Source: Gnomoniopsis sp. IMI 355080 (lineage: Eukaryota; Ascomycota; Sordariomycetes; Diaporthales; Gnomoniaceae). Taken from it: a DNA stretch of 64,000 nucleotides. Of the stretch, positions 23,260-37,464 are shown piece by piece. Every line of letters starts with the position of its first letter. Positions within the stretch are counted from its first letter, which is position 1. The notes under the pieces are model-generated. The model did no database searches. It worked only from the letters and a program-made list of their open reading frames with translations, and had not been told where the DNA came from. Location: the NCBI GenBank assembly GCA_027946555.1, contig JAPEVC010000178.1, forward strand, positions 1 through 64,000, in the 5' to 3' direction. Position numbers and translations under genes: made by a program.

Positions 23260-24726
23260 TCATGATCGCTGTGACACGGGGCTCGCAAGTACAGAGTACA
23301 CCGTACTCGAATCATCATCGCGCGAGACGAATGAGCTGCCCTTTCTCGAGGCGTACTTCTCCTTCAACGCATACCAGTCCTCTTTCCAGTTCCGGATACT
23401 ACGCTCCAGCTCCGGGTCGGCGTCCTTGGGCACATAGCCCATGCACTGGACCTCGATCGCGCGCAGCTCGAGGCGGAGATGCCTCAGCTCCGCTTCGTGG
23501 TCGGCCACGACATCCTCGAGCTCTCCCGTGACGAGGGCGGTTTCGTATAGGCGCTTATGCGCCACCTCTTCTCCGTTGATAAAGATTGTTTGTAGATGCT
23601 ATGGAGAAATATGTCAGTATACAAGGTGTCTTTTTTTCTTACATTCTCTGTATGCTAAGATGCAGGGTGCGTAGAAAGGAGTGGAAAAGGAAGAGATAAG
23701 GGTGGAATTGGGTTGGGGGTTAACGTGTGGAGACAAGGTAGGGAATCAAAGGGAAGGCATCACATCTGACTCTTGTCGCCGCGTTTGGAGGCTTTCTATA
23801 ACGGTGGCCATTTCGGCACATAGCTTTTCGGCTTCTTTGATGGCATCCTCGGCGACTTGGGATGATATCCTGGGCGCAGAAGTGCTGGAGTCAAGAGAGG
23901 CCATACGCTCCACGGAGGGTCTTTCAGGTTGTAGTTTCGAGACTACTGCTGCAGTTGACGGTGAAGAAGTCGAGGCCAGATGCACCCCTCCTACGTTCGA
24001 GTCCTGACTCCTTTCGTTATTGTGACCCGACCGCTCCGCTTCCTCTTCCTGGTGCACCGACGGCCGCCTCTGGAAATGGGACATGAGCCACGATGGGCTC
24101 ATCGGCGGCATGACGCCCAAAGACTCCCGGCCGCGAGAGGATGAGTCGCTACCACTACTACCGCTCTGGCCCACCATCGGCAGCTGCAACGACCGTGGTC
24201 TTGACGACGCCCCAGGCTGCTGCAGTGATGACGGGGCCCCCCTACGTTGCTGCGATGATGATGCAGCGTGCGACTGCCGACTGGTGCTCCGGTCCCTGCT
24301 GCTCCCTCGCAAAAGACGCTCCATCTCATCCACCTGCTTATGCAGTGCCTCGATACAAGACGTCCGCACGTTCGCATTGGCGCTGCCGATCCGCTCGGCC
24401 AAGTCCGTCAGGCGCTGAACCAAGACGTCGCGGCTATCTTGGGTCACATCATCATTCTCGTCAGCGGAGATATCCGAGAGTGCGTCTGCGTCGTCTGTGT
24501 CGTCGTCATCATTATCATCATCATCGTCGGTGCCTGGATTGCTACTGGATAGGTCATCGGCGGGCTCGACTGCTATTTTGACGGGGCCGGTGCCGGTAGT
24601 AGTGGTGTTATGGTGTGTTGCCTCATGGCTAGGGAGACGGGGCGATGGCTGAGACCGCGAAGCACCCAAGCTGGAAGATGAGAATTGTGGCCTCAAAGGC
24701 GACAAATTCGAGATGTGGAAGTTCAT
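23260..24726 (-). CDS. Hypothetical coiled-coil protein with disordered, acidic N-terminal half
   Basis: Two exons, 24726-23764 and 23598-23260, separated by a 165-bp intron (donor GTGATG, acceptor CCATAG), give 433 residues. Residues 1-120 are Ser/Pro-rich with an Asp run encoded by GAT/GAC repeats. A helical segment (QRLTDLAERIGSANANVRTS) precedes a long Ser-rich linker. The C-terminal third is a coiled coil: EKLCAEMATVIESLQTRRQE, then across the splice GELEDVVADHEAELRHLRLE, ending in IRNWKEDWYALKEKYASRK. The same C-terminal pattern occurs in uncharacterised proteins of many ascomycetes. I do not assign a function. The weak GTGATG donor is the least certain part. Confidence 0.72.
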
Positions 24727-26614
24727 GACCCGTCGCGTTTTCTTTTTTTTTGCGTAGGGGAGGGGTGTGGTGTCTGTGGTACTCTGCGTGTGGGTCTCTG
24801 ATAGATTGGGCTTCCTCGATAGCGCAGCGACCCTTTGCAGTGTGTGTGTGTGTGTGTGGGAAGATCCGGTCGGTTTGGTTGACGTGGTGTGACGTGCTTT
24901 TGGGGATCGTACGGTTTAGCATATGCAGGCAAGGTCTCGGATCTAGCAGATGGCAGACCACAATAGCCTTTGTCGGACAGGTGCCGTAGGTTGTAAAATT
25001 GCCCGAGAATGCAAAGGTTGCATATGCCACCTGCATTCAATTGAAGTTATGAGCCCCCTGAAATTGAAATATAGGAGACGAAAATACGGGGACCTGTTCC
25101 GGATTGGGATGAGCTGATGTGGTATGACAATTTCAATGGCCTGGACGGTCTTGGTTTCGCAACCAATTCTATCGAATGGATACCGGATTGAATGCAGGGC
25201 TATAGTTTAAGTTACGGACGGTGCTAATACAAAAGATGTGATAGGATTCATTGTCTCTGTGGCGCCGTGGATAGTTTCTCATGTATAAAGTAACAGCAAC
25301 ATTCGTTGTCCAGGGCTTCGAAATTGCACTCGACTTGTTGCAAGTGACATTGACCGACCCGCAAAGATTCATTGCCAACCTAGGTACAGTATCTAGGAAG
25401 AACTTCAGGGTGAAGTATCAGCTGAGACCCTTCAAGATCCAATCCAGGGTCTTTGCACTATTATACATTCTCAGGTGAACGACGATGCTTTGCTTTTCTC
25501 TGCTGCAGGTGGTTGATGGTGCCGATGTAGCGGAACGGCGGGCCCGGCCGTACGGTTACCAGTCAACCCATCTCGCTGGAAGCGACCGGATCCGATCGGC
25601 CGAGCCCGGAATCAATGATGCGCATGTTCAAGCGCCGACCGTGTTTTTTGGGGGGGAGAGCTCATAAGGCTAGCCTCGTTCCCTGTATGACCTCAAAAGG
25701 TGGTCTGACAGCTACAAGTTTGAGCCAAAGGTCCTTGTATCCACCGAGGTGGTGAAAACTGGGCCAAACTCGCGATTGTGTTCTGTGCTCCTGAGTTTGA
25801 CATGTGAATCCATTCTAGCCAAGGCTCGACTTGTGCACCACCATTGTGTTTTGGCCAAGCGCTCCTTACATTCAAGATAATCCACTTTTCTGTGAGAGAG
25901 AAGCCAAAAACTTATTATTAGGCAGTTGGTTAGCTGGTAGCAGAGTAGAGTGAGAAGGTTTCCTGAATACTATGTACTTCCCGCTGCAGTGCTCGTAGAA
26001 TTATTGGCAATGTTGATACCGGAAACACGGAAGCTCCCCCCTGTCATCTGTCTACCGGATCTCCTCTGCAGCGTCTGAGCCAAGCTGATGTGGAGAAAGT
26101 GCACACAAGAGAGGAGGGGCCGTCGAGGAACGGGAAACATCACCCTTGTTGTGGGAACATGACCTTTGGTGACCGCTCCTCAACGTCGTGACTCTTGACC
26201 TTGTAGAGCCTCAAGCTTGGCCTAAACATTGTGCTCTAGTCTCGCACCGACATCCCCTTTCTTCCCATTTCCACTGCATTCTACATATTCTCTCTCCTCT
26301 CTCATACCATCTCCTCAGACGCATGATCTCGTGACCATCCGTCCGTTCATACGATTTCCAAGTGCGTCATCCCTCCGCCAGTATCCGGTATCGATAACTC
26401 AGAGGTCCCGCCTTGCCTCGGCTAAGGGTACTTCCTTCGAAAAGACTCATAACGCTCGACCGGATCCCGTTACCCTGTCTGAACAGCCCCCTTCCTTCCA
26501 CGAGGACAATTCGAACCTTTTTTTTTTCTTTGGTCGACGAGCAGTCTTCAATGCTGCAACCACAGTGAAGCACGAGTCTTTCTGGGAATCGTGGGATTCC
26601 CCGCAACCGCCAAC
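24727..26614. other. Intergenic region with a (TG)9 microsatellite
   Basis: 1.9 kb upstream of the PDH kinase. It contains (TG)9 at about 24841-24858, a GGCGGGCCCGGCC-rich stretch at about 25537, and the pyrimidine-rich 5' leader of the kinase gene (26230-26614) with a T run at about 26519-26527. No gene is supported. Confidence 0.5.
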
Positions 26615-28314
26615 ATGTCGTGGAAGACAACAGACCGGCTGCTGGTGCGCTCCCACCCCTCCGCTGTCCAGTGTCGCGTGCGGCCGGCCATGCCCGGTGA
26701 TGGGCTTCGTCACTAACATCCTTCGTAGGACCGGATTGCCCACTTCGCCAAGTTTCCTGCGACCGGCGTTTCCCTCAGGCAGATGGTCCAATTCGGAGAG
26801 AAACCCTCCGTTGGTATGTTGCCTACGCAACTGAATTGTATTGTTTAAGCGCTTGCTTGTTGTTGTGTAACCTTGTGTCCACACATTGCTCACAACGTCA
26901 CTTGACAGGCACCCTCTTCCGCGCTTCGCAATTCCTTTCCGAAGAGCTTCCAATAAGATTGGCACACCGCGTGCAGGAGCTCAACCATCTTCCTGATGGC
27001 CTCAGTGAGATGCCCTCGGTGCGCCGAGTCCATGACTGGTATGCCCAGTCGTTCGAGGTGAGTGTCGCATATAAGCCTTCCCTGGCCGCCGCGACCCATT
27101 GGACCAATAATTGACATATTTCGGGATGGTTCAGGAGATTACGGAGCTCGATAAACCACGACTGGACAAAGACGTACGGGAGCGCCTCATGAAGCCCGCC
27201 AAATCCTTTGGCAAGATCCTCCCCGAGGCGACACCTAATCCCAGCATAGCGGAGGGCCAATACTCATCGATGCAAAGGAGCGCAAATGGGAACGGCAACG
27301 GCAACAACTGGGCGAAGCAGTATCAAGCTGCTCGTAGATACTTCGCAATGGTCGACGATAATGGCGATTGGCCCCCTGACCTGCATCTGTACAACCAAAA
27401 GTTTGCGCAGACCCTCCACAAGATCAAGCGCCGACACGATGGTGTGGTCACGACCATGGCCCAGGGTATCCTCGAGTACAAGCGCAAGCGCCAACGCATG
27501 CAGATCGATAACACCATCCAGTCCTTCCTCGATCGCTTCTACATGTCGCGTATCGGCATTCGCATGTTGATCGGCCAGCATATCGCCCTGACCGACCAGA
27601 GCCACTACACCGACCCGAACTACGTCGGTATCATCTGCACAAAAACGAACGTCCGGGACCTAGCGCAGGAGGCGATTGAGAACGCGCGATTTGTCTGCGA
27701 GGACCATTACGGCCTGTTCGAAGCACCCAAGATCCAGCTGGTGTGCAATCCCAACCTCAACTTCATGTACGTTCCAGGTCATCTCAGCCACATGCTGTTC
27801 GAGACGCTCAAGAACTCGCTGCGTGCGGTGGTCGAGACACACGGCCAGGACAAACAAGAATTCCCGGTCACGAAGGTGATAGTGGCCGAGGGTAAAGAGG
27901 ACATTACCATCAAGATCACGGATGAGGGCGGCGGCATACCGCGCAGTGCAATCCCGCTGGTGTGGACGTACATGTATACGACTGTAGACGCAACCCCGAG
28001 TCTGGATCCTGATTTCGACAAGAGCGACTTCAAAGCACCCATGGCGGGCTTTGGGTACGGCCTACCCATATCAAGGCTGTATGCTCGGTACTTTGGTGGC
28101 GATCTGAAACTGATCAGCATGGAAGGGTAAGTCAAGTCTCAAGCCTCACAATGATTTGAAAATGAAGAAAGCGGGATTGGACAAGAAATTCAGGCCCCGC
28201 AAACCCTGGCGCGTTTAGGACGGACACTAATCTTTCTTGTGTGACGACAGCTATGGGACCGATGTCTACCTACATCTCAATAGACTGTCAAGCTCATCGG
28301 AGCCGCTTCAATAG
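26615..28314 (+). CDS. Mitochondrial pyruvate dehydrogenase kinase family
   Basis: Five exons, 26615-26644, 26729-26813, 26909-27057, 27135-28126 and 28251-28314, give 439 residues in phase. The protein starts MSWKTTDRLL and continues HFAKFPATGVSLRQMVQFG, TLFRASQFLSEELPIRLAHR and VRRVHDWYAQSFEEI, the BCDHK N-terminal helical domain. The GHKL ATPase follows: N-box ETLKNSLRAVVE (about 307), G1 DEGGGIP (about 352), G2 GFGYGLPISRLYARYFGGD (about 394) and the terminal GYGTDVYLHL. Such kinases phosphorylate the E1-alpha of pyruvate dehydrogenase and switch it off. The close relative BCKD kinase is less likely given the N-terminal match. A 40-residue Asn/Gly-rich insert (GNGNGNN) follows residue 115. 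The first, 30-nt exon uses a weak GTGCGC donor. Confidence 0.9.
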
Positions 28315-29233
28315 CAATCAGCAGTCATGAGGGATGGAGGATCTCAGGGATTGACGATGGGAATGCGTTATTTTTTGCACAAGCGGCTTAAGAGTCCGCA
28401 AATGCTAGAGGTGTCGGAAAGACGACAGGTTGGCGATACAGAGGACCTGATCAAGCAGAATGATCCTGGGACTGGCCAGTTCCGGGATAAACATGCTGAT
28501 TTATAACAATAGTAACAGCCCCTCCCCATCACCATATGCAAAGTGTATTTGGAAGGTGATGGGGAGCACCATGTGCTGGTAGCCAGCCGGACATGACCAT
28601 ACGCCTGGGAACCTGAGCAGTATACAACATCATATACATGCACACAGAAGTGGATGGGAGGCTGCATTAAGCGCAACATCAGTCTGCGCAGTATGGCTCA
28701 TTGCGGCTGAGGAGAAGCAGTGGCTTTGCATACCAACGTGTCAAATAATGGATTGGTTTGGATTGATCTAGGGGGGAATTGGAAGACAGGCTGATTTGGG
28801 GCCACAAGTAGCTGGATAAATAACTTGTTGGGACAACATATAAGAGAAGCACGAAGAGCTGACAGAGAAGGGCGGCAGCATCTTCTGCAGGTTGTACTTA
28901 CAGAGGTGATTGGCATCAATCAGCCTTGCAGAACATGCAGATGCCTCAAGTCCAAACAATATTCTTCTTATTTTTGGTGGCATCTTCATGATTGTCTTCT
29001 TTTGCAATGATTCTAAAATCTTCCCTTTCCTTGCTGAGCAAAAGCATGCATTGTCCGCTTGACCCGTTTCCCCTTGTTCAATGCCTATAAAAAGAAATGC
29101 ATCTGCCTCTACCCTCGTAATATCATTTCAACTTGGGAGACGCCAACTCATCAACCTGTAGTAACAATGTACATATCATGTGTGTTCCGTTCCGTTCCGT
29201 CGTTGCCTTCTCACCTACCCAGACCTTTTTATA
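28315..29233. other. Convergent intergenic region
   Basis: 0.9 kb between the convergent PDH kinase and S1P lyase genes. No gene is supported on either strand. Confidence 0.5.
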
Positions 29234-31018
29234 TCAAGCTTTGTATAGAGTATCGAGGAAGCCCCTGGCCAAATCTACCACAACGCCCTTGTGTGGCAAG
29301 CTACCCGCGACACCGTACAACGCCGCCGAGTCACCCATCGCTTTACCCCTTGCGCCCTTACCCTCCACCACTCGCACACGCTCCTTTTCCCGCTCCGTCT
29401 CAATGACAGCCTCCAAGTCCTCCACCAGCTTCTCCCACACTTTCACAATCGGCATCGTCACAGCCACGTGCATGGCCGGCGGGTCCTGTAGGGAGTTGAG
29501 GTGCCATCCGCGGTGGGACATTTCGTCGGCAATGTCGTAAATGTTGAGGTTGCGCGCCGTGAACGCCACCACCGACACTTGCGGGTTGCCCATGACCTCG
29601 AGCTCGGCGGCCAGCACGGGCGACTCGCGTAAGCGGTCGGCAATCTTCTTGGTCGCGCCGACAATCTTGACGCACGCATTCAGGTAGCCCTCCTCGCCCA
29701 CGCTCATCAAACTCGTCCAGCAGCCCGCGATCAGCGCGCCGGGGCGACTACCCGCAAAGCCCGGGCTAGCGTACACGCCGCCGGACCAATCCGGGATGAC
29801 AAAGTACTGATACTCGCGCAGCTGCTGGGTGCGGTACAGCACGACGCTGTTTCCCTTGGGCGCGAAGCCGTACTTGTGCGTGTCGCACGAGATGGACGTG
29901 ACGCCGCGCAGACGGAAATCAAACGGCCCGACCTCGAAGCCGGCCTTGTCGAGGAAGGGGACGAGGAAGGAGCCCAGGCAGCAGTCGACGTGCAGGGGGA
30001 TGCGACGGCGCAGGGCGATGCGGGAGAGCGCGGCAATGTCGTCGATGATGCCGTGCGGGAAGTTGGGCGCGCTGCCGACGAGGAGGACGGTGTTGGCGTT
30101 GACGAGGCGTGCGACGCGGCGGGTGTCGACTTGGTACGAGGGCGCGGGGCAGGGGACGAGCTGCATTTTGATCTTGAAGTATTCGCAGGCTTTGCGGAAG
30201 GCTGTGTGAGCTGTATCGGGGAGGATCCTAGGCGTTGCGTGCGCATGTTAGTATCTCCCCCGTTGGGGGGTTGAGTTGGGAAAGCACTGCGCCGAAATCT
30301 TTTTTCGTTGTTGAAAGACTTACATCTCCGGCTCCGTCACGCCTCTCTCGACGTATGCCTTTTGCCGAGCGCTCAGACATGCCATCAAGATACTCTCGGT
30401 ACCGCCACTTGTCGTCACTCCCGCGGCGCTTGGTGGGCCATTGAACAACGACAGCACCATCGCCACAACCTCGGCCTCCATCTTCCTCACACCAGGAAAC
30501 ACATCGGGATGTATAGGATTCGCCACGGTGAATTTCCCATACGCCTCAGTCTGCAACTTGATCAGGGCATCCTCGCCATGGTACACGGCGCCCGAGACAA
30601 ACCCGTCCTCCCAGCGGGTGTGATCCATTTGCGCCAGGCGCTCCAGCTCGGCGCGCAGATCGTCATCGCTCCAGCCCTTCTTTGGCAGCGCCAGATAGCG
30701 CGTCTCGCCGGGCTTGATGAGCTTCGCCTGCAGCTTTGCCTTGGCCTCGTCTACCTGTGCCTTGACCTTGGTCCGGACGCCCGGCGCGTGGAGGAACCAC
30801 CCGTACGCTATGCGCCGTGCGTTTGTGTAAAGCTCAACAATGGTGCCGATGAGCCCCCGGCCCTTTAGTTTCCAAAAGGATCGTCGCGTCCATCGGAGGA
30901 GGAAGTAGAAGAAGAGAATGTTCTTGAGCCTGAATTGGGGGAAAAGTCATTCCCGAGTTAGTGACATGTACAAGAGAATCACGTAGCCCGAGGGGAGGTT
31001 GGTGAGACGGCGATTCAT
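29234..31018 (-). CDS. dpl1: Sphingosine-1-phosphate lyase (dihydrosphingosine phosphate lyase)
   Basis: Exons 30227-29234 and 30929-30324 are firm. A short first exon 31018-30972 is inferred because it supplies the required two leftover bases, but its 42-bp intron is at the lower size limit. The total is 548 residues. A single N-terminal membrane segment (LKNILFFYFLLRWTRR) anchors the enzyme in the ER. The body is a PLP-dependent group II decarboxylase fold: HTRWEDGFVSGAVYHG, AAGVTTSGGTESILMACLSA, PLHVDCCLGSF and the PLP lysine in CDTHKYGFAPKG (about residue 337). The reaction splits long-chain base phosphates into a fatty aldehyde and phosphoethanolamine, the exit from sphingolipid metabolism. 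Confidence 0.9.
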
Positions 31019-32401
31019 CCCCCGTCCCAGGGTGGTGGCTTGTCGCACAGCCCAAGAACTACTTTGCGCTGCAGCTCCGAGCTATCATGTACACGTGGTG
31101 TCTTGAGGACTGGGAGTTCAAGGGTTGAGAGGCTTCGTTAGAGGGGCAGTGAGCTGCCAAACCCCTTCAAAGGTGGCGAGTTCTACTCCTCGCATTCCTC
31201 GTAAGATCGCGGGGTTACGCATTTGCGAAGTGCCCACTTACAACTCAATGTTCAGAAACTGCAAACTGCCAGCCCGTGCCTTGTTGACATTATTAAGGCC
31301 ACCGCGCAGGCTGATGGGCATACGTGAGCTGCCGGGCATCTTGAGAAAAAAAGGGAGTGAGGAGTATCTTCTTCGTCTCCGAGATCTCGACTGTTGGAAG
31401 GTTGTTGAGACCCGGGCCAAAAAAAGAACGGGAGAGAAATGAACTTGTTTCGGTAGTAGGTAGGAAAGTACTTTTAGTATGTACAGATGATGAAGAAGAC
31501 AAACGACAGGCCGAGTCCGAACCTCCGGATTATTATGAGCAAAAAAGCGCGTGCCTGACAGGAACAGCCAACTTCATGTATTGACGACGACAAAACCGCC
31601 CGATTGGAAACACTCGTCGACCACGGGATGTTTTGTACTTTTTGTAATGACGCAGTAGTTGCACATGGGGGGCCAAGGAGAGCGACCAGTCCGCGCCCGC
31701 GGGTTCCGTTTATGCTTGAGCATGTGTCAGCACTGCGAGCCAATCCTCTTACAGGGGCCCGGCTTTGAATGCTCCATCGCGGCCCCGCGGGTTTGCCTTG
31801 GACCCCGCGGAATGCCGATTGCTTCTTTCATGCGACCTTGCTTTCCCTTGCGCAGCGTAGGCACGGAACATTGTTCTATTACATGCGTCTTCCCATGTGG
31901 CAGGTGGGTATCGATTGAAATGGAGCCTCATTTGCCTCTTCTCATGCCTTTTTGGTGAATAAGAATTTATAATCATTCGGAACAGGGCGTACTAGACTAC
32001 TACACAGTCAACCATTGTAGAGGATATGTTCCTGTAGGTCAACATACTAGGAAGGGCTTTTACTTTTAGGTAATCCAAGGCGATTGACTTCCTCTAATCA
32101 GAACTTGATAATCACCCAAAACTCTCGTCTTTCAATCTTACCTAGTCACCAGATTAAAGTATGCTTATTATGTCTAGATTCTCATTTTCAGGCTCAATAT
32201 TCGATACCCAGATCTACTTATAATTGAAATGAAAATTCATATGCTCTAGAACATGAATAATCAACTCCAGGTAGATAGATTCTCCTATCAGTTTAGACTA
32301 GCCTCTCGTGTCTCTCCAAGTACTCATCCACTCAAATGGCTGCAAGTCTTCTCCCTTCTCTTTGATGGCTGCCCACCCCGAGAGGGCTACAGATGCGGCA
32401 C
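31019..32401. other. Intergenic region with AT-rich end
   Basis: 1.4 kb. About 31960-32300 is visibly AT-rich. No gene, transposase remnant or RNA gene is recognised. Confidence 0.45.
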
Positions 32402-35112
<2,711 letters not shown>

Positions 35113-36810
35113 TCAGGCACGAAGGATTTTGGCGTCTGGCGCACGTCGCTTGAACTGCAGCCACAGGTCCCCCGGAATCGTCGCGAAGCAATCCAGCGTG
35201 TTCTCGTGGAGATTGGTGCCGTCCTCTTTGGGCGCAAAGCTAATATCAAAGTTATCGAGCAGCAATACCGTCAGAGTGCGGATCTCCATGAGCCCAAGGT
35301 TCTTGCCAACGCACATGTACGGCCCGACTCCCCAGGGCATAAACGCCACCTTATTCCTGACCATGTTGGGTCTCGTTGTCCACCGCTCCGGCACAAACTT
35401 GTCAGCCTGCTCGAAACAGTCCTCACGTCTTGCCAGCGTGTACTGTGGCGTCAACACCGTAGTGTTGCCAGGGATGAATCGGTTCCCGATCACGAGACCC
35501 TCTCTGGGCGTGACGCGCAGGCCACCAGATGGGATGCTCGGGTGAAGCCGGAAGGTCTCGTAAATGCAACCCGTTAGGTGCTCGAGGTGGTTCAGCTGCG
35601 TCGTGTCGGCGTAGGAACTCAACGTTGCAATTTCAGCGCGCACGGCAGCTGCGTGCTGGGGCTCCTGAACGAGGTGGTAAAAGAGGAAGACGAGGGCGGA
35701 GATGACGGGCTCGGTACCGCCCGTCACCATGGTGAGGAAGTCGCCCACAAGCCAGTTCCAGTCGGCCTTGATGCCGCCCTTCTTGGCGAGGGCTTCGTCA
35801 ATGAGCCAGCCGATAACGTCGACGTGTTTGACGCCGGGGACATTTTTGTCAGCCTGCTTCTTTGTGACGTCTTCGTGCTTCTCTACCCTCTGTAGAATGC
35901 TATCGACGGACCATTTGTTGTTTTCCTTCATGCCCTTGCCATCGCCGATCCACTGCGCGAAGCGAAGGATGTGGATCAACCACGGGACGGCGGAAAAGTA
36001 ACCCAAGACCACGGTACCCTTCTTGAAGGTATCGAGCACCCAATGGTTTGAGCGGCGCTCGAGCATGCCGAACGACTGGCTGTACTGAATGACGCCCATG
36101 GCGTCGAATCCAAAGTACTCGAACCACCGCGTCACATTGACCGGCTGATCCTCGTGCTCACTTACAGCCTTCTCCACCAGCTTGGCGTGCTCCAAGATCG
36201 TTGCCTCGTACGTTGCCAGCGCCTTGATGCTGTACCCGTAATCCCACAGCTGGCGGCGCTGGTCGTGTTCGGCCCGCGAGCGCGTCGTCACCACCGCGAT
36301 CACAGGCCACAGATTGTCGTACCATGCTGACTTGGCACATGCCGAATCGGGTCCGTGGATAGGCAAGATGGCGTCCGGGTGGAAAATTGTGATCTCATTG
36401 GGCCCCGTGCGCACGTAGTCGCCGTACTGTCTGTGCAGGGCGTGGAGCCACAGGTACTGTTTGCTATCGCGAGCTTGCGCGGTGTGATATAGTTTGGTGA
36501 GAGCAGCGAGTTTAGGACCAGGGAAGTGCCGCGTGCGGTGGAAGAAGAGCCGGTAGACGGCGATGCTGCCGAGAAGGGAGGCAAAGTAGATGGCCTGGAG
36601 GAGGCCGATGTGGCCGGCCGTGAGACTATTGTGCGTGGCAGCAGAGGTTCCCCAGAAATTATAGACGTATGGGCCGATGACTAGGCATGCGTAGCTGCCA
36701 AGGACGTAGGTGGCGTGGATGTGATATTCGCCGTGGATGAAGTACAAGAGATGGGACGCTACGCCCGCGGCAGCGGCCATAGCAGAAAGATAGCGGAGGT
36801 CAACAGCCAT
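35113..36810 (-). CDS. Cytochrome P450 monooxygenase
   Basis: An intronless frame of 565 residues from the ATG at 36810; the frame is open upstream to 36951 but without family likeness. The N-terminus has about three membrane segments, including HLLYFIHGEYHIHA, as in fungal P450s annotated near tryprostatin-B-6-hydroxylase/CYP67-like groups. It continues FFHRTRHFPGPKLAALT. P450 marks are helix I TGGTEPVISALVF, ExxR in YETFRLHPS (about 417), the PERF region FVPERW, and the heme loop MPWGVGPYMCVGKNL with ligand Cys at about 498. It is an ER-bound, NADPH-P450-reductase-dependent enzyme; the substrate is unknown. It lies beside the rhodopsin-like, UbiA and O-methyltransferase genes, so a role in tailoring a secondary metabolite is inferred. 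Confidence 0.9.
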   Translation of the reverse strand: MAVDLRYLSAMAAAAGVASHLLYFIHGEYHIHATYVLGSYACLVIGPYVYNFWGTSAATHNSLTAGHIGLLQAIYFASLLGSIAVYRLFFHRTRHFPGPKLAALTKLYHTAQARDSKQYLWLHALHRQYGDYVRTGPNEITIFHPDAILPIHGPDSACAKSAWYDNLWPVIAVVTTRSRAEHDQRRQLWDYGYSIKALATYEATILEHAKLVEKAVSEHEDQPVNVTRWFEYFGFDAMGVIQYSQSFGMLERRSNHWVLDTFKKGTVVLGYFSAVPWLIHILRFAQWIGDGKGMKENNKWSVDSILQRVEKHEDVTKKQADKNVPGVKHVDVIGWLIDEALAKKGGIKADWNWLVGDFLTMVTGGTEPVISALVFLFYHLVQEPQHAAAVRAEIATLSSYADTTQLNHLEHLTGCIYETFRLHPSIPSGGLRVTPREGLVIGNRFIPGNTTVLTPQYTLARREDCFEQADKFVPERWTTRPNMVRNKVAFMPWGVGPYMCVGKNLGLMEIRTLTVLLLDNFDISFAPKEDGTNLHENTLDCFATIPGDLWLQFKRRAPDAKILRA

Positions 36811-37464
36811 CTTTTTCGGCTTCCAGATGGCCAGGTCCGGTTGTGTCCTGTAATTTTCCGCCCTGTATAAGTTGACTGTGATAGAGACGTTGGCAGTACA
36901 AGGGCAGCAAACAGAAGAGTAACGAGGACTTGGAACGCGCGCCAAAGACAATAAGGGACTCGGGACACGGATGACAGGACTGTGTGCCTCAAATTGGACG
37001 TAAGCAGCTTAGTGCTCACCTCAGACGGCCAGCATTACAATAGTTTTTTCGGGTTCCTTGATTTGGCTTGGAGTCCGCTGCAAGGGCTGGCAGCGATGTT
37101 GACTGCAGCGCCGTAAGATGCACAAAATCCTCCGTACTAAAGTGGCCGGAAAGCGGCCGAAGGCCTGGTACATTCGTTGACTGTGTGTACACCTCCTCAT
37201 TGGGGTCCGATGAATCTCGGCTGCCAATGGTTCTACAATCAGGAGGACAAGCCACTAGAGTGTGGTAGGGGCCCAGTTACGAGGGGCCATATGGATTGCG
37301 CACTACCTACCTGGTAAGTAGGTATATTGGTATCGTGCCCAGGTGGTCAGCCTGAGGGCAACAATGAGCACATCGAAAAGATAGGGATGGCCGCCCGCCC
37401 GCGCAAATATGACCTCCATAGACGATCTATTAAATTGACTAGGTATCTACATATTCGCTTGTCT
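36811..37464. other. Intergenic region between P450 and rhodopsin-like genes
   Basis: 0.65 kb upstream of the P450. Short A/CCTACCTGGTAAGTAGG-like palindromic motifs lie at about 37307-37325. No gene is seen. Confidence 0.5.

Noticed and set aside
26229..26834. 201-codon frame across the PDH kinase first exons, considered as an upstream ORF or longer N-terminus
   Set aside because: It begins at a non-ATG codon and runs out of frame with the conserved MSWK start; no conservation.
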